A DNA stretch of 64,000 nt, from NCBI GenBank assembly GCA_039602395.1, contig JBCNJP010000010.1:30631414-30695413 (forward strand), given 5' to 3'. This stretch comes from Deinandra increscens subsp. villosa. Taxonomy: Eukaryota; Streptophyta; Magnoliopsida; Asterales; Asteraceae. Below, piece by piece: positions 11,575 to 23,485 of the stretch. The stretch's first letter is position 1, and the number at the start of each line of letters is the position of its first letter. The position numbers were made by a program, and so were the translations under genes. The notes beneath the pieces are model-generated. The model saw only the letters and a list, made by a program, of their open reading frames with translations, had not been told where the DNA came from and did no database searches.

Positions 11575-11728
11575 CCCTCTCATTCTCAAACCTAATTTCA
11601 TACTTCCCTGGCATCCTCAAACCTAATTTCAACTTCCCTCAGCGTCCAAAAACTCTCTATTATCTCATCCCCTACAAAATTAGGGCTTAAATCACAAAGT
11701 ATCTACATCTCTCTCTCGAAGACCGCCA

Positions 11729-11872
11729 TGTCCCTCCTGCTCGATGAAATCCATCTCTCGTCATCTTCGTCTTCTACGCCCCGTACCGTCGTACCCATAA
11801 AGCAACGCCATCATCACGTACCCTGTTCTTTCCCGCTCAATCGGTTCTTAATGTCAGCGATTTTGTTCTAGA
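11729..11872 (+). pseudogene. Candidate first exon of an unrecognised spliced gene
   Basis: A CT-rich leader precedes an ATG that opens a frame beginning MSLLLDEIHLSSSSSS. It runs to a stop near 11872 and is Ser- then His/Arg-rich. I do not recognise it. Element D is inserted at 12084-12088, so the downstream sequence resumes at 20279. Whether this exon belongs with the exons at 20514-23350 is inferred only from strand and order. It may be a host gene fragment or the second gene of the CACTA element ending at 24774. Confidence 0.35.
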
Positions 11873-12088
11873 TACGATCTCGATCTGTGTTTAGTTGAAG
11901 CCGTTGAATGGAAATGGGGTTACGATTGCAATTGGAATTAACTGATAGAAAACACCGTGTGTCATTCTCTCATCTCTCTACAACACAAAACTCATCTGGC
12001 TGATAAAGTGTCGATGCTCAATCTCGCATTTTCTCTAAGTATCTTTAGGTGTTCGAACTAATTTTTTATATGAAACTATCTTCGCTTG

Positions 12089-13702
12089 TGATGTGTTGCA
12101 AACACATCCCATTTTCAGGGTCTTTTGTATATTATTTGAGTCGGTTTTAAGTCCACTTTGAGTCATTTATTATGTTTTTAGTTAAGTTCGAGTCTTTGGG
12201 GTCTTGTTTATGTTTTTATGAGCTTTGTAGGTTTTTAATAAAATCCCGAGGCTATGAGAGAAGGTTGGAAAGAATTGAGAAGAAAAGAAGAATAAGGGCT
12301 GAACAAGCTGTCCCAGGCGTATCGCCTGGGACCTCATCTTTGTAAGCGATACACGCGGTTAGAGGAAATCAACGAATGTCAAAGTCGGTTAGCCCGACTA
12401 AATTGTCGCCTAGTGGGGTCCAAGCGTATCGCGCCCAAGTGTAAGGCCTCCAAGCGATACGCTTGGAGGTGTGTTTTCCGGAAACTTAATGCGTGTGATA
12501 TAAAATCGAGTTTTAGGGTTCCATTCGACATATCTCGACTGGCAGACGAATTGGAAGGTTTCCAGAGGCGATTTCAAGAGCAGAGGAGGCTAGGAATTAA
12601 GGGGAATTCAACGGTGGATCCATTCTTCATCCTAAATCATTAATCGGTTCATCTATTCTTTCTTCGATTCTTAGATTTGATCATGTTAGGGCTTAAAGTT
12701 ATGAACTTGATTATGATTTCTGTATTAGACATGATTATTGGCTAGAGTTTTAGAGCCACCTAGACTCTTTATGATGATTTTGATCTTTTGATGATTTCTA
12801 TTCGGTTTTGACTAGTTGATTGATGTTTCACTTTTATTAAACTCCATTGATTGCCATGTTTGATGCACTTGTGTGTTATGGTAAGATTGTTCAGTGATTG
12901 TTGATGCATGATTTACCCGCGAATGTCTTTCGGTTTAGGTAGATTATCTAAAGTAGTTGACTTTATAGTTAATTGCGATAGAATAGTTTAGGATTTTCTT
13001 GAGCTATTGCATTGATAGTTAGTGGATAATTTGGTTGTAATGTGCTGCCTATTCTGAGACTTAAAAGGTAAAGAATTGTCGGGTAGTTGGGTTGGTTAAA
13101 GTTCTAGGGTTGCATTATCTCAAAAGGAGGTGTCCTAGGGTCTTGATTAGCTTGGTATTCCGTGTCGGTCGTGGTAGTCATTGGTAGCTCCTGCTAGGTC
13201 TAAGGTGCCCGAGATTAGGTTCAGAGGTGGTTAGGTTTAGTTGAGGTAGGAAGTACTTAAAAGCTGAACTCATGTTCGAGCGTTAGAAGTGTAGCTAGGA
13301 AGGACTTAAAAGGTGAACTAGCCGTCATCAGATTAGTCATAGTCGATTAAAGTTGTCATTAGTGATTAGGATTCCAAGTCTAGGTGGTATCTCTCCCTGC
13401 TTCTGACAGTTGTCTTTAGGTTTTCTGGTTCTCGTTTGTTGGTTGCGTTATTAGTTAAGTTACTTAAGTCTAAATTCAAATCAAAAACCCAAATTACTCA
13501 GTATATCCCGTTGCGTAGGTCTAGGTTAATTCTTGTTTTCATAGTGTCCTAGGTTCGATAATCCGGTCTTGCCTTAGCTTTACTATATTCCGACAGGTTC
13601 ACTGCCTTAGGGTTCGGTTCGATTTAGGTTATTTCGGTAAAATTAGGTGTGTCTTAGGTCGAGGATTTAATAGTTATTTTTAGGTACGTTCCGAGCACAT
13701 CA
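12089..13702 (+). repeat. 5' LTR of element D
   Basis: 1614 bases, starts TGATGTG, ends CACATCA. U3 holds palindromic GGCGTATCGCC-type words (12314-12463), then the TATA box TATAAAA (12499-12505). Confidence 0.9.
12310..12505 (+). promoter_or_regulatory. U3 word cluster and TATA box of element D
   Basis: Core word GCGTATCGC or its complement at about 12317, 12422 and 12455, a near-copy at about 12345, and longer palindromes such as CCCAGGCGTATCGCCTGGG. TATAAAA follows about 35 bases after the last word. The same cluster is in the 3' LTR (about 18876-19030), and the word recurs at 17086-17125. Confidence 0.7.
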
Positions 13703-13708
13703 AGTTTT

Positions 13709-13726
13709 TGGCGCCGTTGCCGGGGA
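13709..13726 (+). other. Primer binding site of element D (tRNA-Asp type)
   Basis: TGGCGCCGTTGCCGGGGA, complementary to the tRNA-Asp 3' end, six bases after the LTR. Common in Athila/Tat Gypsy elements. Confidence 0.9.
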
Positions 13727-13879
13727 CACTTGGCAATAGCAAAATTAACTTAGGTCGTCGTTAGGAAAATTTGAGTCTTTTCGGTTTTTCCGTGTCTAGA
13801 GTCTTAGGATTTCCGTTCTTGAGTCTAGATTTTCAGGTTTAATTTTTCTTTTAGTCTATTTGAGTCGTTTCCCCATTTT

Positions 13880-15805
13880 ATGCCACACACCCATTCACGA
13901 GGTCCTCCTGAGCTTTCACCATTTTCTGATCCTGACGCGGATATTTGTGAACGGTTTCGCCTTCTTCGCACGGAGCTAGAGGCTTTCATCATTTCCACCA
14001 TTCATTCCAAGCCATCTTCTTCCACACAAATCGCACGCGACACCAAACCCATTCCATTCCCCGATTTATCATCCATGGCGACACGTCGCACCGTCCACGA
14101 GCAGGCCAGCGCCGGAGTCACCGAGGCCCGGTTTGCTATCGCTCAGCCTGACATTGCCAACACCGCGAATTGGCAAGTTCCATCTCACGTCATCAATGCT
14201 TTGACGCATTCCATTCAGTTTCATGGATGTGAGGACGAAGATGCACCGACGCATATCTCATGCTTTACCCGAATTTGCAATACGTTCGGACTCATGAGAG
14301 TCGCGAACGAAATCATCTATCTGCGTCTGTTCCCATTCTCCCTTACGTCTCGAGCCGCCGAGTGGCTTGAGACGCTTCCGCCAAATTCGATCGCCACCTG
14401 GGACGATCTGACTGCTAAATTCCTGAAGAAATATCATCCTCCAGCCAAGGCTGCACGTACTCGGGAGGAAATTCATTCCTTTCGGATGGACCCCGATGAG
14501 CCTTATTCGGTTGCTTACGAAAGATTCAACACTCTTCTGAGCAAATGTCCGCAACACGGGTTGACGGATTGGGCTATCATTGAGAAGTTCTACAATGGAC
14601 TTCCTTATTCTGTTCAGAAAGAGTTTAACATTTCGGCTGGAGGTCACATGATGGAGAAGCTCACTGTGGATGAATGTAAATCACTTTTCGAGAGCTTCGC
14701 ACTTGCTGAACAGCAGGCACCCGGAGATCGGAGAGCCACCTTGACCCCGACTAGATCACTCGTTCCTTCTACATCTACCCGGGGTGTCCATCACATTGGC
14801 TCAGAGACCATGAAGCCTAAGGAGTTAGAAAATATCTATAGGGCATTAGAAGAAATCAAACTCCATATAAAAGCCAAATGTGAGCTGTGTAGAGGGGCTC
14901 ACGACACCCGAGACTGCCCGCTTGCTCTCGCTGAGCAAGTCGACTACATTGGAAACCGAAACCAGTTCGGTAATTCTTTCCGGTCTGGGTGGAGGAGTGG
15001 CCAAAATTCAGGATGGCGAGAGGGAGGTAACCCACCTGGTTTTCCACCGAGGAATAACTCTGGTGGAGGAGATGACGGGGATGGTTTTAAAGAGATCAGA
15101 GAGCTTATTGCTAACCAGACCCAGATCTTGCAGCAGATTGTGGCGAGAGATGAAGGAACGCAGAAGAAGCTAGCTGAGCATGACACGTTACTGAGGAATC
15201 AACAAGCTTCGTTCCTTGATTTGCAGCGTTCGGTGGGTGATATTGCGAAGCAGCTGAAGGAGCTCAATTCCCGTGGTGGTCAGTTTTCTGGTAGTACCTA
15301 CAAAAACCCCAATGCCAATGTGAACGCCATTACCACTAGGAGCGGGAGAATTGTTCAGAGTCCATCACCGGCGGTAGATGATGAGGAGCCGGTTGATGAG
15401 GAGATTGTGTTGGAGACGCCTGACGGGAGGGTGCATGAGAGCGTGACGCCAGCAAGTACCGCACCAAACGTCGAGGCAGAGGTAGTTAGGAAGCCGCCGG
15501 CTGGAGAGAATCCGTTGAAGTGGGAGGTGGTGAGAGAAAAGAAAAGAGTTCGATTTGCGCCTCAACCGATCACGGTGGATGATTTGAAACACGTGCCTTA
15601 TCCTGAACGTTTGATTCAACACAAGAATGCGCGTGAATATCGTCAATTTCTAGAGCTTCTTAAGCAACTTAGGATTACATTACCTTTCACTGATGTTATA
15701 AAGCAAATGCCTAAGTATGCTAAATTTTTAAAACACATGTTGACAAATAAAAAGAAGCTAGAAAGTTTTTCTGATGTTACACTTGATCCCCAATTCTCCG
15801 CATAG
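13880..15805 (+). CDS. gag: Gypsy gag protein of element D
   Basis: 641 residues, intact from the first ATG after the primer site. A Ty3/Gypsy gag capsid domain lies at about residues 90-250 (AAEWLETLPPNSIATWDDL, FLKKYHPP, EEIHSFRM.PDEPYSVAYERF, GLPYSVQKEFNISAGG). The zinc knuckle has C334, C337, H341 and C346, with three residues instead of four before the His. A Gly/Asn-rich stretch, a short coiled coil (about 410-460) and a C-terminal linker (KHVPYPERLI, LELLKQLRITLPFTDVIKQMPKYAKFLK) follow; in autonomous elements that linker leads into protease. The frame stops before the protease. Expected role: particle assembly, with the pol supplied by a relative. Confidence 0.9.
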   Translation: MPHTHSRGPPELSPFSDPDADICERFRLLRTELEAFIISTIHSKPSSSTQIARDTKPIPFPDLSSMATRRTVHEQASAGVTEARFAIAQPDIANTANWQVPSHVINALTHSIQFHGCEDEDAPTHISCFTRICNTFGLMRVANEIIYLRLFPFSLTSRAAEWLETLPPNSIATWDDLTAKFLKKYHPPAKAARTREEIHSFRMDPDEPYSVAYERFNTLLSKCPQHGLTDWAIIEKFYNGLPYSVQKEFNISAGGHMMEKLTVDECKSLFESFALAEQQAPGDRRATLTPTRSLVPSTSTRGVHHIGSETMKPKELENIYRALEEIKLHIKAKCELCRGAHDTRDCPLALAEQVDYIGNRNQFGNSFRSGWRSGQNSGWREGGNPPGFPPRNNSGGGDDGDGFKEIRELIANQTQILQQIVARDEGTQKKLAEHDTLLRNQQASFLDLQRSVGDIAKQLKELNSRGGQFSGSTYKNPNANVNAITTRSGRIVQSPSPAVDDEEPVDEEIVLETPDGRVHESVTPASTAPNVEAEVVRKPPAGENPLKWEVVREKKRVRFAPQPITVDDLKHVPYPERLIQHKNAREYRQFLELLKQLRITLPFTDVIKQMPKYAKFLKHMLTNKKKLESFSDVTLDPQFSA

Positions 15806-16253
15806 TACAGAATAAATTGCCTGAGAAACTTAATGACCCAGGGACCTTTACAATCCCTTGCTCTTTTGGTGATTCTTCTGTTACACGTGCTTTAGTTGAT
15901 CTAGGTCTATCAATGTTATGCCATTTTCTGTTTTTCATCACCTTGGATTAGGCGAGTTAGAACCGACTAGGATGACAATTTCTTTAGCAGATAGGTCGGT
16001 TGTTAGACCCAAAGGAATAGTGGAAAATGTACTTGTGCAAGTTGATAAATTTTTGTTCCCTATAGACTTTGTGGTAGTTGACAGTGCGTATGATGCTAGC
16101 TGCCCTTTGATTTTAGGTAGGCCTTTCCTTAGGACCGCCCGGGCGTTAGTTGATGTTTTCGCGGGCACCATCACTCTGAGGGTTGAGATGAGTCGGTGGA
16201 GTTTAAGGTTGGTAGGTCGAGTGACTAGAACAACGAGTCCGTGTACTTTCTAG
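15806..16253 (+). pseudogene. Retropepsin-like protease remnant of element D
   Basis: After the gag stop the sequence continues with a broken aspartic-protease region. Around 15887-15920 a frame gives LVDLGLS, the position of the catalytic Asp motif, then shifts to another frame (15918-16253) with MPFSVFHHLGLGE, GIVENVLVQVDKFLFPIDFVVVD and CPLILGRPFLRTARALVDV. These are typical Athila/Tat protease motifs. Reverse transcriptase does not follow. A frameshift at the active site makes it non-functional. Confidence 0.75.
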
Positions 16254-18653
16254 GATCTTTCATGTCTATGGTGGATAGTTGTGTTAGTTATGTCATAGGT
16301 GAGGATCTAGTGGTGGTTGGGAATAGGTTGGAAGGTGAACCGATGGTTGAGGATAAGTGTGGGGAGGATCCCGGGGGGTTAGATGAGTTAATTGATAAGA
16401 ATGATATTTTTGACCCGTTAGTAGAACCCGGAGATGAATTGGTGGTTGGAGAGTTGTCGGTAGTTGAGAATGGTTGTAGGAAAGCCACACTTGGTGACAT
16501 AGGTGAGGTTGATGATAGGGTTGAGCTTAGACCAAGTGTGGGAAGGTTGCTTGTGGTTATTAGTGAACATGACCCGTCTTTGAGTTTTCTAGAACAAGTT
16601 AAGTTTCTTCCGGGTCGATAAAAGCATTGGAAGGTTAAATACTTGTTGCATTTGCTAAAGTTAGTTGCTTTATGGGCTAGGAAGTTGGTAGATGGTTGGA
16701 TGGGTAGAAACCGGGTGAAAGCCGGTAATTTTGTGTTTAGAGATGTGAAATCGAAGCCTCCGGATGGTTTGGGAGGTTGTTTTCATGATTTGTGCTAAAT
16801 GATGAAGTGCCCGGTTTGTATATTATGTAGTTGTGTTTTTCATTTTCTGCAAGTTTTAGTTTTTGTGCACTTTACGTCTTTTCGGTTTGGTATTTTTAGT
16901 GTTTGCAGGTGAATCGGGAGACTCAGTAGCATGGAAAATGGAGAATGGTGAATTCCGGGTGACTTTGCAGGTTTAAAGTGCAGGGTGCCGGAAAATTTTC
17001 GACTTTGAGACCTAGAGTGCAAGGGAAAAGAGATAGAAAAATTTTGAGGTTGCAAAATTTCCAAAAGTCTCTGGAAATCACGTTCCAGGCGTATCGCCTG
17101 GAAGGTGGAGGTTGGTAGGCGATACGCGAAGGGGGTGGGCGACCAGGAAATGTTTTAATTTTTAATTCTGCATGATGGTCGGTGAGTTCTCGTTTTTTCT
17201 AGGTAAACACGTTTCAACTTATTTTTTTTTATTTTCTTTTATTTCGTCTTTAGTTTATATTTTGGTGATGTTTATTTTCTTATTTGTTACTAATGTTTTG
17301 GTCGAGTCGAGTCGTTGGTTTTGTTTTGTGTTTGTGTCATTCAGGTCCGATGATATTCGCGCATAAGAATCTTCATACACTTCAGTGGAGGACCTGCGGT
17401 TACGAGCTCGCCTGTCATTTATCTACATAATTAATCAGGGGAGTCCGTTTCGCTTTATTTTGCTTTTATTTTCATTTTTATTTTTTTCGTTCGTGTGTTA
17501 ATTTTTTATTTTCATTCTGCTTTATTTTTATTCCATTCCACATTGAGGGCAATGTGTGATTCAAGTGTGGGGATGGGAGACTTGCGTCTTGAGTCAGTTT
17601 ATTTTTAGTGTGTTTTATCTTTTTGAAAAAAAAAATTGAAAAGTTGTTCAAAAATGTCCGAGATTCTGGCTGCAACATAATGGAAAATGATAGGTAAAAC
17701 TGGGAATTGATTTTCTAATTGTGTGCTTAAATGTTAAATAATGACTTAAGGTGAATAATTTGGGAAATGGGGTAAAGTATGGTATGAATGGAAAGCATGA
17801 TTAATCTATGATGTGTCGGTAGGCCCAGCTGACCTAGGAGTAGCTTAAATAGCCTGTGTGTTTATTTTTGTATAAATATGCTAATCAGTCTGCTAGTGGG
17901 TTCCCATTTTAGGAGTGATAGGAATTCTGAATCTGATGATTAGGAGGAAATAGACCGCTTTAGGCTAGATACTCCTATGTCCTTAGAATTTCCAATGAGC
18001 ATATTAGTTAATAATTTGGTTAATGAATTAGAGTGAAGGGACAAAATACTCATGTACGAACTAAGGATAGTATCCCGTGGTAAGTTCCTCTGATGATGTT
18101 CTGGATCTCGCGGGCAAAATACTCACGTATGATTTTGGGGATAGCATCTCGAAAAGAATGCCTCTGATGATGTCCGTTGGTAATTTTAGGTAATAGTGAC
18201 CAATTATAAAAAAAAATGAAAAAAATGATAACTTAGAGAATAAATGCTCAAAAAAGTTGCATATCAATTCTTATTTATTCTTTGGACATCTTACTATCTG
18301 GTTTAAGGGGGGTTGAAGAAAATATATAAATGTAAATCATTATTACCCTTTGCTTTGACTGAATATGATTCGGTAGTAGGTTGAACTAGAGCTTTCTTTA
18401 GTGGGATCCATAGGTAGACTAAACTTTTATCTGGTAATTTCATAAACACATGGGGGCGAAAGAAAAGGTTGGTGGTTGGGTTTAATCGGATAGAAATATC
18501 GGCAATTGTAGTTAGTGTGTTAGTACGTTATGGAATGTGGAATTGTATGGAGGTTTGTTAAATGTAAATGCTAAATGCTTAGAGTCAATTTCCTGGTTGT
18601 GATTCCATTGCAGTATTTTTCGAGGACGAAAAAAGAGTCAGTGTGGGGATGTT
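16254..18653 (+). other. Non-coding 3' part of element D
   Basis: No pol domain. The open frame 16241-16621 is Gly/Val/Asp-rich, without recognisable motifs, and may be a decayed linker. GGCGTATCGCC words at 17086-17125; CATTGAGGGCAATGTGTG near 17543; AGTCAGTGTGGGGATGTT directly before the 3' LTR. Confidence 0.7.
17086..17125 (+). repeat. Internal copy of the D-specific word
   Basis: CCAGGCGTATCGCCTGG and AGGCGATACGCG within 40 bases, the same word as in the U3 of both LTRs but located in the internal 3' part. Confidence 0.7.
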
Positions 18654-20278
18654 TGATGTGTTGCAAACACATCCCATTTTCAGGGTCTTTTGTATATTAT
18701 TTGAGTCGGTTTTAAGTCCACTTTGAGTCATTTATTATGTTTTTAGTTAAGTTCGAGTCTTTGGGGTCTTGTTTATGTTTTTATGAGCTTTGCAGGTTTT
18801 TAATAAAATCCCGAGGCTATGAGAGAAGGTTGGAAAGAATTGAGAAGAAAAGAAGAATAAGGGCTGAACAAGCTGTCCCAGGCGTATCGCCTGGGACCTC
18901 ATCTTTGTAAGCGATACGCGCGGTTAGAGGAAGTCAACGAAAGTCAAAGTCGGTTAGCCCGACTAAATTGTCGCCTAGTGGGGTCCAAGTGTATCGCGCC
19001 CAAGTGTAAGGCCTCTAAGCGATACGCTTGGAGGTGTGTTTTCCGGAAACTTAATGCTTGTGATATAAAATCGAGTTTTAGGGTTCCATTCGACATATCT
19101 CGACTGGCAGACGAATTGGAGGGTTTCCAGAGGCGATTATAAGAGCAGAGGAGGCTAGGAATCAAGGGGAATTCAACGGTGGATCCATTCTTCATCCTAA
19201 ATCATTAATCGGTTCATCTATTCTTTCTTCGATTCTTAGATTTAATCATGTTAGGGCTTAAAGTTATGAACTTGATTATGATTTCTGTATTAGACATGAT
19301 TATTGGCTAGACTTTTAGAGCCACCTAGAGTCTTTATGATGATTTTGATCTTTTGATGATTTCTATTCGGTTTTGACTAGTTGATTGATGTTTCACTTTT
19401 ATTAAACTCCATTGATTGCCATGTTTGATGCACTTGTGTGTTATGGTCAGATTCTTCAGTGATTGTTGATGCATGATTTACCCGCGAATGTCTTTCGGTT
19501 TAGGTAGATTATCTAGAGTAGTTGACTTCATAGTTAATTGCGATAGAATAGTTTAGGGTTTTCTTGAGCTATTGCATTGATAGTTCGTGGATAATTTGGT
19601 TATAATGTGCTGCCTATTCTGAGACTTAAAAGGTAAAGAATTGTCGGGTAGTTGGGTTGGTTAAAGTTCTAGGGTTGCATTATCTCAAAAGGAGGTGTCC
19701 TAGGGTCTTGATTAGCTTGGTATTCCGTGTCGGTCGTGGTAGTCATTGGTAGCTCCTGCTAGGTCTAAGGTGCCCGAGATTAGGTTCAGAGGTGGTTAGG
19801 TTTAGTTGAGATAGGAAGTACTTAAAAGGTGAACTCCTGTTCGAGCGTTAGAAGTGTAGCTAGGAAGGACTTAAAAGGTGAACTAGCCGCCATCAGATTA
19901 GTCATAGCCGATTGAAGTTGTCATTAGTGATTAGGATTCCGAGTCTAGGTGGTATCTCTCCATGCTTCTGACAGTTGCCTTTAGGTTTTCTGGTTCTCGT
20001 TTGTTGGTTGCGTTATTAGTTAAGTTACTTAAGTCTAAATTCAAATCAAAAACCCAAATTACTCAGTATTTCCCGTTGCGTAGGTCTAGGTTAATTCTTG
20101 TTTTCATAGTGTCCTAGGTTCGATAATCCGGTCTTGCCTTAGCTTTACTATAATCCGACAGGTTCACTGCCTTAGGGTTCGGTTCGGTTTAGGTTATTTC
20201 GGTAAAATTATGTGTGTCTTAGGTCTAGGGTAGGTCGAGGATTTAATAGTTATTTTAAGGTACGTTCCGAGCACATCA
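18654..20278 (+). repeat. 3' LTR of element D
   Basis: 1625 bases, TGATGTG...CACATCA, a direct repeat of 12089-13702, followed by the target duplicate GCTTG. Confidence 0.92.
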
Positions 20279-20513
20279 GCTTGTAATTGGAATGATGTTT
20301 GGCATTTGAGTCCTATGATTTCACCATAGGAACCTTTCACCTTTTTCCGTCGCCGCTGCTTAATTCAAACAATCACCAACCACTGGTATTCATGAATTTG
20401 TTTCTAGTAATTAATGTTCATTTGAATTACATTCATCTTTCATATGCTTCCAATTCACTACCCATATTTGATGCTATATATTATGTAATTGTGGCATACC
20501 CTCTTTCATTTAG

Positions 20514-23350
20514 GAATACCCTCCCGGTGTAAATATCATACCTATGGGAAGCAGAACAACAAACCTTTTCGTACAACTAATTTGATTTTTTTTGCACCTG
20601 GAAATAATCATGTCAAGAATGAAAGTTGTCACTTTGTTGTTCAGGGAGATGCAATGATAATTGACCCCAGATGTCGATGCGAGTTCAATGAAGAGGTATA
20701 GATTTAAGTTTAATGCTTCAGTTTATGATTTTAGTTATTTAAATAACTGGTTATTTATTTTGGGAGTCATATTAATCATTATAGTGTCAATTATATATGT
20801 TTGATCCTAAAAGATGCTTATGCCATCGTAATATAAAATTCCAGTTATTACTCATATAGTTAATAGAATGTGAAAGAAGTAATACAAAATTGGATTTTTG
20901 GTAGTACTAATAAATGTCAGTTGTTAACATGGATAAGATCCAGTAGACATATTACATGTTAACGACTCCCCTAATTTATAGTATTTAATAGAACTTTTAG
21001 TTTGAAATACTAAACACCACCATTTTACTCTAAGTATCAAAATAATGTATTAAAGAAAAAAGATAGTGCCCCAATGTGAGGAGAAGGATTAGTTTAAAAA
21101 TAGAGTTGTAAAATTTGGTGTGCATTGTAGTCTATATGCTATAAACATTTACAAAAGGTTGTAATTTGAAACCATAGGAAATTTAAGAAAAAAGATCAAG
21201 AATGCAACCATTTTGCTGGTGTGATATACATATATCCCTACAATAGCTATGTAGAAAATGATCAACCCCATAGCCATGAACTATTTGACATAATTAATTC
21301 ACCTGCATGGTCATGAAATATGCGATATTATCAATTTATTCACATTAATACTAACGATACGTGGCTAATGGTCGCTTAGAAGATGCATCCAGCAATTCAT
21401 GCACATATTAATGTGAATAAATTGATGATTTGACTATACACTCAAAAGAGTATTATTTAGACAAGGAAGTGTTTGGCAGATCAACCGACCCGTACTAAAA
21501 TATTGTGATTTTGACCTGTTACTAAAATATTGTGCATAATATTCAACTTGCTATGCGTGACAATGACTATGCTTCCTGGTTTTAGCCTTGTGTGTACTGC
21601 ATTCTTTGTGGTAAGAGCTATTGGTTCCACAAATTAATTGGTGGAATTTTTTCTGGCAGGTTTGATTATAGATTAGTTCCTGCTAAAGGTACGCTCAATA
21701 ATGTAAGTTTCTAAAATTTTAGATTATCTTATAGTTATTAAGATGTTGTTCTTTGTTTGGATCAATGTGTATTCTTCTCTTATCGTTACATAGAAAGTTC
21801 CTTCATAAAGATTTATATCTTTATCTTTGTTTTGTACATATTGGAAGAGTAGTTTAGGTACATGGGCCTTAGTTTTAGTGTTGTTCTGGGCTATGGGTTA
21901 ATGCTAACAAATCCTATAAAGTTGAATATGTTTATGCTTTGTTTCAGAAGTTTTTCTTTAAATCTTAAGTTATTATCTCAAGTTATTGCAACAAATAAGG
22001 TGAATCAAATGCAAAGATTTCGTATGGGTATTAATTCAGAACATTTTGATGTATCATTCATTCTCTTTTTAATGTTTCTTTCTTGTTTCTGATTGTGGTC
22101 AGCTGAATGGCTTTAAGAAGGTTAAAAACTACACTAAAAAAGTTACGAAGGAAATAAAGCATGGCAGAGCAGTATCTCATGAGGATGTAATGATTTAGCC
22201 ATGAATTCTTTCTTTTCTTTTCTACTAGATGGTTGCCCGCGCTCTGCGACCGGCGTCTATGGTCTAATTTGTTGTTTAATTTGAATTAATCCATCGTATT
22301 TTAAAGCTTGTGGACATTTAAAGAGCTAAGTAAAATATTTATATAAACACATCAGTTTGAGTCATTACATATTAATTTCTTCAAACTTTACATATTAACC
22401 TATGCCTTCATACTTCTTAACAAAACGAACATCAAACTTCATAAAGGTTAACTAAAATTGGTTATTACAACAGGAATAAAGCAAAAGTATTTGGTTAATA
22501 AAAATATACCAAAGGTAATTAACTCATTCAAATGCTTGTTTATGTGTATGTTTTCCCAGTAAGTCACATTTTTATTCCTCTTTTTTGCCATGAAATAAAA
22601 ATTTAAATTGCATACTAACTGGATCATACTGAGACCTTACTAGAATTTTGTAGTTTTAAGATAACGACTTCATCGTAATGATCTTTCATTATGATGCCAT
22701 TGTTAGTTTGATTCATAACTTTACATAGTTTTATGTTGTGTACAGAGTGGGACCGCCACAGAGGAATACTTAATGATGTTGGATGAAGCACTTCAGGTAA
22801 ATGTTAGTTTTCATCATTAACACTGGATTTTTCCTTGAAAGTAGTTTTTTCCACCCAACACTAATTGTGATTGATTTAGTCATTGGCAACTGTAACATGT
22901 ATAATTCAGTCATTGACAACTGTAGCATGTATAAATCAGAAAAGGTTTTATATTTCATTCCATTTATTTATCATAGTTGGTTGTTAAATGAGTGTGTTTA
23001 CTGATATTCTTGATCATACTTTTAACTGCAAAACCTACATATAATTACGTAATTACCAATTCTCACTAGTAGATAAAATTAAACTCAAGCTTTCGACATG
23101 TTTACTGTTATTCTGGATCCTTTTCACATACAAAGCTAAATGATAAACAAAAATATACTTCTTGAGCAGGGAAAGGGATGATGCTAAATATTTAATATAT
23201 AACTTTCAGGTTATTCACACAAGTGTGTGGGCTGGTTTTGTAAGAATGCTAAAGCTGGAAGGGAAGATGCTAAGAAATGCTTGTGGAAGGGAAATAAATG
23301 TTGTAAAGAATGTTAAGGAAAATGATATTGCATTAGATTTATTATTATAG
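20514..23350 (+). pseudogene. Unrecognised multi-exon gene (3' exons)
   Basis: Putative exons with AG before and GT after: 20514-20695 (frame containing FFAPGNNHVKNESCHF and GDAMIIDPRCRCEFNEE), 21660-21688, 22103-22186 (LNGFKKVKNYTKKVTKEIKHG), 22746-22796 (SGTATEEYLMMLDEALQ) and 23210-23350 (VIHTSVWAGFVRMLKLEGK, ending in TAG). An AT-rich 3' region follows. I do not recognise the protein. The exons are short and lie directly upstream of CACTA subterminal repeats. Either this is the element's own second gene or a captured host gene. Its probable 5' end is separated by element D. Confidence 0.45.
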
Positions 23351-23485
23351 GTTTATTGTTTGCATATCGGATCCATATGTAAACTCATGTTCACTTTGTA
23401 ATGTTTACTATATATATGTAATGCATTATTTTGCTATAAGTGTATTTTTATTTTGTATTACCAGGTTAATTGTTATTTAATGTAG

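Larger units (their letters stand above)
12089..20278 (+). mobile_element. Element D: complete gag-only Gypsy (Athila/Tat-like) element
   Basis: Two LTRs (TGATGTG...CACATCA) flanked by perfect target duplications GCTTG at 12084-12088 and 20279-20283. It has a tRNA-Asp-type primer site, a gag gene, a broken protease remnant and a tract just before the 3' LTR. There is no reverse transcriptase, RNase H or integrase in 16260-18650, so it is non-autonomous. The motif AGTGTGGGGATG near 17568 and 18640 is typical of the 3' part of Athila-type elements. LTRs are very similar by eye, with a few substitutions and small indels. Confidence 0.9.

Noticed and set aside
12413..12643. 76-residue frame in the LTR of D
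   Set aside because: Spans the word cluster and TATA box; the copy in the other LTR does not keep the frame.
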